From CAYSCW01 sp964429795 (lineage in GTDB: Bacteria; Acidobacteriota; Aminicenantia; Aminicenantales; Aminicenantaceae), in the NCBI GenBank assembly GCA_964429795.1, contig CAYSCW010000014.1:9908-73907 (forward strand): a stretch of DNA of 64,000 bases. The letters run 5' to 3'. Below are positions 43,690 through 50,630 of this stretch, in pieces. The translations under genes and the position numbers were made by a program. Each line of letters starts with the position of its first letter. Within the stretch, counting starts at the first letter, position 1. Below the pieces are notes generated by a model. It did no database searches and was not told the DNA's origin. It saw nothing but the letters and a program-made list of their open reading frames with translations.

Positions 43690-46029
43690 ATGATAAGAAA
43701 AGTATCATCATCTTATCGATTTACTGAAGAAGATGTCCGAAAATTTGCCCTGGAGCTCTATGGCATAGACGCCATTGTCCGTCAACTGGTCAGCGAAATG
43801 GATCAGAACTTCCATTTGAAGGATGAAACAGGAAAAGAATATATATTCAAGGTCGCGAACCCGTCGAGGAGAAAAGAAGTACTTGATCTGCAAAACAAAG
43901 CCTTGGATTTTCTATCCAAAAACAACAATACAATCCGCTGTCCCCAAGTGTGTAAGACTCTAGCAGGAAAACAGATCACCTTTATTGAAAACGACAAAGG
44001 AAGAAGATTTTATGCCTGGATGCTAACCTACATAAAAGGCAGATTCCTTGCAGAGATCGATCGTCCCTCTTCGAAACTTCTCCATCAATTGGGGCGCTTC
44101 ATCGGATCGCTGGATAAAACTCTCGTCCGTTTTCATCATCCAGCAGCCCATAGAGAACTTCCTTGGGATCTGAAAAACGCCCTTCACTCCACTGCAAGAA
44201 TTTCCTGCATTTACAATTCCCAGAAAAGAAGACTGGTCGAGTATTTCCTCTTGCAGTTTGAGACCTTTGTCAATCCTGTACTCCCTTCCTTGCCAAGGAG
44301 CATCATCCATAACGATGTCAACGACTATAACATAACCGTGGAAAGCACACCTTCTGGCACCGATAGGATCACAGGAATCATAGATTTTGGCGACATGGTT
44401 CATACACACACAGTCTGCGAGCTTGCTATTGCCCTGACTTATGCTCTGTTCAATAAAGATAATCCGCTTGAAGCAGCAGGTCATATTGTGCGAGGCTACC
44501 ATGAAGTCTTCCCGCTGACAGAGAAAGAAATAGAAGTGCTTTTTTATCTTATATGTGCCAGGCTCTGCATCAGTCTCACCATGTCAGCTTTCAGAAAGAC
44601 CTTTGAGCCCGACAACACTTACTTCACTATCTCAGAAAAACCGGCATGGAAACTCCTTGAAAAATTCTTGGAGATCAACCCTCAACTGGCCTATCAAACT
44701 TTTAAAAAAGCCTGCGGGCAACCTGTTTTCACAAAGAGGATGACAGGTGATAAGATCTTGAAAATACGGCATAAGCATATCGGCAAATCCTTGAGCCTCC
44801 ACTATAAAAAGCCTCTTCATATCACCCGCGGAGCTATGCAGTATCTTTATGATGACAAAGGACGAACCTATCTAGACTGTGTCAACAATGTCTGTCATGT
44901 CGGGCACTGCCATCCCCGAGTGATAAAGGCGGCCCAGCAGCAGATGGCCATGCTGAATACAAATACCCGCTATCTTCATGAAAATTTAGTCAAATACGCG
45001 CAACGCCTTAGTGCCCTAATGCCTAAACCTCTGAGTATTTGTTTTGTTGTCAATTCAGGAAGCGAAGCTAACGACCTGGCTCTGCGCTTGGCAAACGCCT
45101 ACACTGGCCAGGAAGATATCATCGTAGTTGATGGTGCCTATCACGGCCATTTGACCTCTCTAATCCAAGTCAGCCCTTATAAATTTGATGGCCCGGGAGG
45201 CAAAGGTGCTTTGCCGCACATTCATAAGGTTCCTACTCCTGACACCTATCGGGGACTGTTCAAAGCCAATGATCCTGAGACAGGAAAGAAGTATGCTCTT
45301 CACGTCCGGGAAGCCGTCGAAAAAATCCTTCAAAACAGAAAAAAAGTGGCTGCATTCATGTTTGAATCCCTGATGGGGTGTGCCGGACAGATTATCTATC
45401 CCCAAAATTATCTTAAAGAAGCCTTCAAGTATGTCAAAATGTCTGGCGGTGTGTGTATTGCTGATGAGGTACAGGTCGGCTTCGGCCGATTAGGAAGCCA
45501 TTTTTGGGGTTTTGAGTCCCAGGATGTGGTTCCAGACATTGTCACCCTGGGAAAACCCATCGGCAACGGCTACCCTTTAGCAGCGGTCATAACCACATCT
45601 GAGATCGCCCGAGCCTTTGACACCGGAATGGAATATTTTAATACCTATGGAGGGAACCCGGTCTCATGCGCTGTGGGAATGGCCGTCCTTGATGTCATAA
45701 GGGATGAAAAACTGCAGGAAAATGCGCTAAAAGTAGGGACACAGCTAAAATCTGGGCTCGATGAATTGAAAAGGAAGCATGAAGTCATCGGCGATGTCAG
45801 AGGGATAGGGCTCTTCCTGGGTATCGAGCTGGTGATGGACCGACAAACCCTGGCCCCTGCAGCAAAACAGGCCACAGAAATCATTGAACGAATGAAGGAT
45901 CGAGGGATTCTGTTGAGTATCGACGGTCCGTTGGCCAATGTGTTGAAAATAAAACCTCCTCTTGTCTTTTCAGAGGAAAACATGAATGTTCTGGTCAGCA
46001 CTTTTGATAAAGTTTTAGGTGAGCTTTAA
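43690..46029 (+). CDS. Small-molecule kinase fused to class III PLP aminotransferase/phospho-lyase
   Basis: A 779-residue two-enzyme fusion. Residues 1-330 are an APH/choline-kinase-type fold with catalytic HNDVND (His207-Asp209) and IIDFGDMVHTH for metal binding. Residues about 370-779 are a class III PLP enzyme with YHGHLTSLI, IADEVQVGFGRLG and PLP lysine Lys622 (TLGKPIGNG). Known relatives phosphorylate and then eliminate ethanolamine phosphate or 5-phosphohydroxylysine; the fused order matches consecutive steps. Many bacterial homologues carry an extra M23 peptidase domain between them; it is missing here. GGAG is 7 bases before the ATG, with TATAAT at 43623-43628. Confidence 0.88.
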   Translation: MIRKVSSSYRFTEEDVRKFALELYGIDAIVRQLVSEMDQNFHLKDETGKEYIFKVANPSRRKEVLDLQNKALDFLSKNNNTIRCPQVCKTLAGKQITFIENDKGRRFYAWMLTYIKGRFLAEIDRPSSKLLHQLGRFIGSLDKTLVRFHHPAAHRELPWDLKNALHSTARISCIYNSQKRRLVEYFLLQFETFVNPVLPSLPRSIIHNDVNDYNITVESTPSGTDRITGIIDFGDMVHTHTVCELAIALTYALFNKDNPLEAAGHIVRGYHEVFPLTEKEIEVLFYLICARLCISLTMSAFRKTFEPDNTYFTISEKPAWKLLEKFLEINPQLAYQTFKKACGQPVFTKRMTGDKILKIRHKHIGKSLSLHYKKPLHITRGAMQYLYDDKGRTYLDCVNNVCHVGHCHPRVIKAAQQQMAMLNTNTRYLHENLVKYAQRLSALMPKPLSICFVVNSGSEANDLALRLANAYTGQEDIIVVDGAYHGHLTSLIQVSPYKFDGPGGKGALPHIHKVPTPDTYRGLFKANDPETGKKYALHVREAVEKILQNRKKVAAFMFESLMGCAGQIIYPQNYLKEAFKYVKMSGGVCIADEVQVGFGRLGSHFWGFESQDVVPDIVTLGKPIGNGYPLAAVITTSEIARAFDTGMEYFNTYGGNPVSCAVGMAVLDVIRDEKLQENALKVGTQLKSGLDELKRKHEVIGDVRGIGLFLGIELVMDRQTLAPAAKQATEIIERMKDRGILLSIDGPLANVLKIKPPLVFSEENMNVLVSTFDKVLGEL

Positions 46030-46221
46030 AGTAAGAAAATTTCTCTGCTTGCCAGATGAGATGAAAAGAGCTCTTCTATTAATGGATTTTTTGGCCCTCC
46101 TATCACACCAACGGTCTCCGGGGCCCCTATAAGTGGAACAAGGTTGAAATCGATATTCAAGGTTGGAAATTCACAAGAATAATTGTGGTGTTGTCAGTAA
46201 TTCTGGGGAAAAAGAAAAAAA

Positions 46222-47217
46222 TCAGTGGACGGTATGGAGCTGAAAAAACTCTTCAGTCTTAGCCTTTATCTGCTGCCACTTCGCGAGAGGAACAGAAAAG
46301 AAGGCGTCGACAATTTGAGAATCGAATTGGCTGCCCCGTCCCTTCTCGATTTCCAGCCTGGCCTCTTCAAAGCCCACTGCTTTTCGATAAGGCCTATCGG
46401 ATGTGATGGCATCCAGGGTATCTGCTAGGGCAAAAATTCTTGCCTCCAGAGGTATCTCATCTCCCGCTAGTCTATAAGGATAACCACTGCCATCATAGCT
46501 TTCATGGTGGTAGAGGACGACTTGGGCAGGCTTCTTTAGGAACTGGAATTCCTCAAGCAGTTCATACCCGATGAGAGGATGTTCCTTGACAACCTCCTTC
46601 TCGACAACTGTGAGAGATCCGGGTTTTCTTAATATGGATTCAGGAATCCCTATTTTTCCTATATCGTGAAGCATTGCACCTCTTTCCAAATCCAGTAAAT
46701 ACGCCTTGTTATCGATCCCCAAGGCTTTGGCCAACATCAAGGTATAGCTGGCCACAAGCTGAGAATGTCCTAAGGTATCTTCGTTTCCATCAGTGACTTC
46801 AATCAAGTAAAGAAGACTGGAGTTAAGGAAAAGCTGCTTTTCTAGATAATTTCCATTCACAGCATCATCCGGCTCTCTGAAAAGACTTAGGTAATACCGG
46901 TTTAAATCCCTCAGGATCTTCCTGGCTGAATTAACCTTTCTTCGGCTTTCCCATTCCAACAGCCATGAATCAGGGCCGATGCTTCTTTCGATAACAGGAG
47001 GCAGGGAGTGAGAAAGCGACTCCTCCTCAGGACTGGCTTTCCCGATTGTCTTAAAAGCCTCAGGCTGGATATGAAAAGTCTCAGGGATTTCTTCTCGGGG
47101 AAACAAAAAAGGGAAGGATGCGTTCATTTCCTTCTCTACATCCATAAGGAGATGGCCTCTGCTAACATGAGAAGCGTTCTCTGTTTTCATAGTCAAATGC
47201 GGCGTTTCCATTTTCAT
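46222..47217 (-). CDS. HD-GYP domain protein (probable cyclic-di-GMP phosphodiesterase)
   Basis: A 331-residue protein. Residues about 150-310 form an HD-GYP domain with LHDIGKIGIP, KEHPLIGYELL, LYHHESYDGSGYP and ALADTLDAITSDRPYR, all metal-binding positions intact. HD-GYP enzymes degrade cyclic-di-GMP or related dinucleotides. The N-terminal 130 residues (with RREEIPETFH-like and LLEWESRRKVNSARKIL) form no domain I recognise and might be the sensor. Its ATG overlaps the stop of a frameshifted small gene (47214-47463) by the ATGA pattern, implying coupling in the ancestor. Confidence 0.88.
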   Translation of the reverse strand: MKMETPHLTMKTENASHVSRGHLLMDVEKEMNASFPFLFPREEIPETFHIQPEAFKTIGKASPEEESLSHSLPPVIERSIGPDSWLLEWESRRKVNSARKILRDLNRYYLSLFREPDDAVNGNYLEKQLFLNSSLLYLIEVTDGNEDTLGHSQLVASYTLMLAKALGIDNKAYLLDLERGAMLHDIGKIGIPESILRKPGSLTVVEKEVVKEHPLIGYELLEEFQFLKKPAQVVLYHHESYDGSGYPYRLAGDEIPLEARIFALADTLDAITSDRPYRKAVGFEEARLEIEKGRGSQFDSQIVDAFFSVPLAKWQQIKAKTEEFFQLHTVH

Positions 47218-47463
47218 TCCTTGGGTAGTTTAGTCGACAGAGCCAATAATAAATTGATTTTTTCTTTTGCCTCATTCAATGGACGAGTGTTATCAATTGC
47301 TGAAATGAGGAGTTTCCAAAGGACTGCTTGGTATTCTCTTAACCGTATCCAGAAGCTGGTATCCCTGTTCTTTTAACCGTTGCTCGATAAGAGAAAAGAA
47401 CTCTCTCTCATCCTCAAACCTGTAAACTTTCTTCATCTCCAGCTTTTTTCCGAACATTTCCAT
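47214..47463 (-). pseudogene. Frameshifted small gene coupled to the HD-GYP gene
   Basis: From ATG 47463 the frame encodes MEMFGKKLEMKKVYRFEDER and on to EQGYQLLDT, then soon reaches a stop at 47293. Skipping one base near 47343 continues in the next frame as LREYQAVLWKLLISAIDNTR up to KLPKE and a TGA that overlaps the ATG of the HD-GYP gene. The two halves read as one plausible 82-residue helical protein, and the ATGA junction argues the second half is coding. It may be a real mutation, a sequencing error, or a programmed +1 shift. I do not know the family. Confidence 0.55.
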
Positions 47464-47533
47464 GGCTTTTCATCCTTTCATCAGCATGCGAGTTAGTCGT
47501 ATGTGGATATGATAAATTGAAAAAGAAGGATTT

Positions 47534-47605
47534 TATTTTCCGTGATGGCGGCTCTTTTCCTTATTATTATTCTTATTATTGAGCACAGCCATCACAGAAA
47601 AAATG
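47534..47605. repeat. Mini inverted-repeat element related to the hairpin family
   Basis: TTTTCCGTGATGGCGGCTC and GAGCACAGCCATCACAGAAAA are near-complementary ends around an AT-rich centre of about 25 bases. The outer TTTCCGTGATG is the same terminus as in the dispersed repeats, but the G-rich loop is absent. It lies upstream of the sigma factor gene. Coordinates may be off by a base or two. Confidence 0.55.
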
Positions 47606-47656
47606 AGGCTTAAAATTTAAAATCTGAGCTTGTCAACATTTTGGACAGGCCTTATA

Positions 47657-48166
47657 ATGGAAAAAGTGAAAAAAGAGAACGATACACTTGATCTTGACGC
47701 CATCGTGGCTAAATACAGGCCTATTGTCAGCTTCAGGATAAAAAAATCACTCGGCGTTACTAATCCAGACTGGGAAGATGTGGTCAATGAAATCATCATG
47801 AATGTCATCGAAAAAGTAAAAAAAAGAGAATTTCGGGGCGAATCTTCAATAGGAACATTCATCTACACCATCACCAGCCGCAGAATCGTGGATTATATAC
47901 GAAAAAAAAGCAAGGTGCTCAAGCATGCGCCTGAGCCAGATCCATTCCCTGCCCCTCATGAAGAAATCGAAAATAAAGAAAGAGCCGAGATGATAGCCGA
48001 TTGCATAAAAAAATTGAAACCCAAGTTCAGGGAGATCCTCTACCTTTATTATTATAGGGATATGACGAGAGAAGAAGTAGCAAAAAAGCTGGGCGTCTCT
48101 CCTCGGAGGGTGAGTGAGAGGGTAAATTATTCCCAAAAACTGCTGAAGAAATTAATAAAAAAATGA
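47657..48166 (+). CDS. ECF-type RNA polymerase sigma factor
   Basis: A 169-residue sigma-70-family protein with region 2 (YRPIVSFRIKKSLGVTNPDWEDVVNEII ... RGESSIGTFIYTITSRRIVDYIRKK) and region 4 (CIKKLKPKFREILYLYYYRDMTREEVAKKLGVSPRRVSERV). It would direct polymerase to a specific gene set when freed from the anti-sigma encoded 60 bases downstream. An in-frame TTG at 47630 is unlikely. TTGTCA (47630) and TATAAT (47653) with 17 bases between overlap the ATG, so a transcript from there would start at about GTG 47666, an alternative leaderless start. Confidence 0.88.
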   Translation: MEKVKKENDTLDLDAIVAKYRPIVSFRIKKSLGVTNPDWEDVVNEIIMNVIEKVKKREFRGESSIGTFIYTITSRRIVDYIRKKSKVLKHAPEPDPFPAPHEEIENKERAEMIADCIKKLKPKFREILYLYYYRDMTREEVAKKLGVSPRRVSERVNYSQKLLKKLIKK

Positions 48167-48228
48167 TTTTTCCGTTTTTTTCCCGTTTGTCCGACTAAAT
48201 GGTTGAAGTCAATGGAAAGGCAAAAACA

Positions 48229-48879
48229 ATGAGAAAGTGTAAGTACGAAGACCTCATCGACGATTACCTGTTAAAAAGGTTGCCTGAATCTGAGAGAGAG
48301 ATATTCGAGGAACATTACTTCAACTGTTCCCACTGTTTCCAGGAATTGACAGAGCGCAACGAACTCATAGCCGTGGTCAAGGACAAAGGCTACTCTCTGT
48401 TCCAAAAGGAAATCATGGCAGAGGAAACAAAGAGTGTTTCCTGGTTTGAATCGGTCCGCGCCTACATTACTCCCAGGACGTGGGCCGTGGCCGCCGTTTC
48501 TGCCGCTTTATTCCTACTAGTGATCTTGGGAGTTATCCCCAGCCTTAGAACGTCATCTCCTCAGTTCTTCATCAATGAAGATTTGGTTAGAGGAGAATCC
48601 ATCACCCTTATTTCCCCCGTCATAGATATCCCCACTGTTCCCACCCAGTTCAGGTGGAAAAGCCACGGAGAGGATGTGGAATACAAAATCTACCTCTATA
48701 ATGAGCAGCTCCTCTGGACTGAGACCACAACTGAAAACTCGATCATTCTACCTGAAGAAATCAGAAATCTGATGATCCCTAGTGAAACTTACTCCTGGCA
48801 AGTCAAGGCTTATGCCAAAGAAGGCGGCCTCATCGCTGTCTCAAGCAGAGTGCGGTTCAGGATCATCTCAACCCAGTAA
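48229..48879 (+). CDS. Zinc-finger membrane anti-sigma factor
   Basis: A 216-residue partner of the preceding sigma factor. The N-terminal ZAS/zf-HC2 motif is HYFNCSHC (HxxxCxxC, about residue 40), a single membrane helix spans about 90-112 (TWAVAAVSAALFLLVILGVI), and the outside domain is a beta-sandwich like a fibronectin repeat (PTQFRWKSHGEDVEYKIYLYN ... YSWQVKAYAKEGG). I chose ATG 48229, which has GGAAAGG upstream; an in-frame ATG at 48199 without such a site is the alternative. The pair is followed by a strong terminator. Confidence 0.85.
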   Translation: MRKCKYEDLIDDYLLKRLPESEREIFEEHYFNCSHCFQELTERNELIAVVKDKGYSLFQKEIMAEETKSVSWFESVRAYITPRTWAVAAVSAALFLLVILGVIPSLRTSSPQFFINEDLVRGESITLISPVIDIPTVPTQFRWKSHGEDVEYKIYLYNEQLLWTETTTENSIILPEEIRNLMIPSETYSWQVKAYAKEGGLIAVSSRVRFRIISTQ

Positions 48880-48924
48880 ATAGAGGTTTTCTTTACTATC
48901 CTCCCCACTTATTGGGACTGAAAG

Positions 48925-48957
48925 CCCCCCTCCTCTTTCCCGGAGGGGGGTTTTTTT
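48925..48957 (+). terminator. Intrinsic terminator after sigma/anti-sigma
   Basis: CCCCCCTCC (48925-48933) and GGAGGGGGG (48942-48950) form a perfect 9-bp GC stem with an 8-base loop, followed by seven T. It ends the sigma/anti-sigma transcript, 45 bases after the stop, and insulates the convergent ricT gene. Confidence 0.92.
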
Positions 48958-48971
48958 ATATCTAAAAGGCT

Positions 48972-49652
48972 CTAGTCCTCTTCGACTTTTTCCTCTTCGG
49001 TATACATGCGGCCCTTGGTTTCCTCTTCAAAGGCAAGACAACACATCAAGCGTCCGCACAGACCGGAAATCTTGGTGGGATTGATGACGATCTGTTGCTT
49101 CTTTGCTTTCTGAATGGTCACCGGCTCAAAATTCTTCATAAAACTGAAACAACAGAGACTCCGGCCACAAACACCCAATCCTCCTACCATTTTGGCTTCA
49201 TCTCGAACGCCTATCTGTCGCATTTCAATCCTCATCCTGAATTCTTTGGCCAAGTCTTTAACCAGCTGACGAAAATCGATACGTCCATCAGCGGTGTAAT
49301 AGAAGATGCCTTTTTTCTCGTCGAAAAAATAGCGAACTATGACCAGCTTCATGGACAGATTCCGTGCTTTGATTCTTTGGAGGCAGAAATCAAAGGCCTT
49401 TTTCTCTTTCTTCTTGAGCCATTCGAATTTCTTTAGGTCATCCTCGGTGGCCTTTCTGATAATTTTGACCGCATCCTTCACAGAGTTTCGATGGTCCGTA
49501 ATGCAACTTGGGACATCGATGACGATAGACAGATCCCCACCTACATCGGACTCAACGATGCAGTAATCCCCTTCCTTTATATCTTCCTTTCCCTTCTTTG
49601 CTCGAAGAATCTTACCGGATCCTTCGGAAAGAGCATAGACGATTTCAGACAT
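48972..49652 (-). CDS. ricT: RicT/YaaT (PSP1-domain) regulatory iron-sulfur protein
   Basis: A 226-residue PSP1-domain protein with the conserved cysteines GLGVCGRSLCCFSF and KISGLCGRLMCCLAFE. In Bacillus, RicT works with RicA and RicF, binds iron-sulfur clusters and promotes RNase Y maturation of operon mRNAs. As in Bacillus, it follows holB directly (4-base gap). The C-terminus is acidic. It ends the uvrA-holB-ricT operon, convergent with the anti-sigma gene. Confidence 0.9.
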   Translation of the reverse strand: MSEIVYALSEGSGKILRAKKGKEDIKEGDYCIVESDVGGDLSIVIDVPSCITDHRNSVKDAVKIIRKATEDDLKKFEWLKKKEKKAFDFCLQRIKARNLSMKLVIVRYFFDEKKGIFYYTADGRIDFRQLVKDLAKEFRMRIEMRQIGVRDEAKMVGGLGVCGRSLCCFSFMKNFEPVTIQKAKKQQIVINPTKISGLCGRLMCCLAFEEETKGRMYTEEEKVEED

Positions 49653-49656
49653 TTTT

Positions 49657-50628
49657 CTAACCCTCGGAAAATAAAGAAGTGAGAAGCAAATTCACGTTCA
49701 GATTTTTTTGAAGAGCATAAAGAGCATAATCCATTTTACCCAGCCAATCCATGGACTTCTGGAGGGTGAGAAGATCAGAGGCTTTCACATATCTTTGCTT
49801 ATAATCGGGATTCATCAGCAGCCTCAGATCTCCTTTTTCTTGAATCAGAATGAGATCTCGGCAGAAAGAAGAGAGGAGTTCCAGGAGCTCCTCCAACTCT
49901 TCCTTGATCTGGCCTCGAGAGAAGGAATAACTCCTCAAGAAATCAGCCACCTTCTTCTTCCCATAGAGAGAGAGAAGCATTTCCCAGGCCCTTGCTCTTC
50001 TAGATTGGACCTCCTCCCACTCCATATTCAGAGCTTTTTTGAGGTTGCCCCCTACCAGGAGCGAAACGATCTTCGCTCTTTCCTTCCCAAATCCCCTCTC
50101 CACAAGCATTTTTTCGATATCTTCTTTGGAGATGGGTTGAAAACTCAGCGTTTGGCATCTTGACTTAATGGTCGGTTTAATCATCTCAGGATTGGAGGTG
50201 ATGAGGATGATATGGGAAAAAGAAGGAGGCTCTTCTAGGATTTTCAGCAGAGAATTAGCAGCTTCATCATTCATTTTATCCGTCTCAGTCACGATGAAAA
50301 ATCTCTTCTTTCCCGCCATAGGCCTCAGGTAGGCGGTCTGTTTCAGTATTCTCATCTGATCAATCCTGATCATCTTATTCTCGGGGGAAATCACCATCAC
50401 GTCGGGAAAGTTTCCTCTGCTTATGGCTCTACATGAGGAGCAGGCTTCACAGGCGTCATCTGCTTTGGTCTCACAATTCATGGCTTTGGCCAATACCAGG
50501 GCCAGGGTTCTCTTTCCCACTCCTTCCGGCCCGCAGAAAAGCAAAGAATTAGGGATTCTTTCCTTCTGAAGAGCTCTCTTCAGGATCTTTTTTTGGCGTT
50601 CATTCCCGAGAATATCCTTGAATGCCAT
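49657..50628 (-). CDS. holB: DNA polymerase III delta' subunit
   Basis: Clamp-loader subunit, 323 residues. It has an AAA+ fold with CGPEGVGKRTLALVLA, a four-cysteine zinc site (CETKADDACEACSSC) and the SRC motif (IKSRCQTLSF) that supplies the arginine finger. Walker A is well kept, as in DnaX-like delta' proteins of many phyla, so it may bind ATP, unlike the E. coli form. It lies 2 bases after uvrA and 4 before ricT. Confidence 0.93.
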   Translation of the reverse strand: MAFKDILGNERQKKILKRALQKERIPNSLLFCGPEGVGKRTLALVLAKAMNCETKADDACEACSSCRAISRGNFPDVMVISPENKMIRIDQMRILKQTAYLRPMAGKKRFFIVTETDKMNDEAANSLLKILEEPPSFSHIILITSNPEMIKPTIKSRCQTLSFQPISKEDIEKMLVERGFGKERAKIVSLLVGGNLKKALNMEWEEVQSRRARAWEMLLSLYGKKKVADFLRSYSFSRGQIKEELEELLELLSSFCRDLILIQEKGDLRLLMNPDYKQRYVKASDLLTLQKSMDWLGKMDYALYALQKNLNVNLLLTSLFSEG

Positions 50629-50630
50629 GA

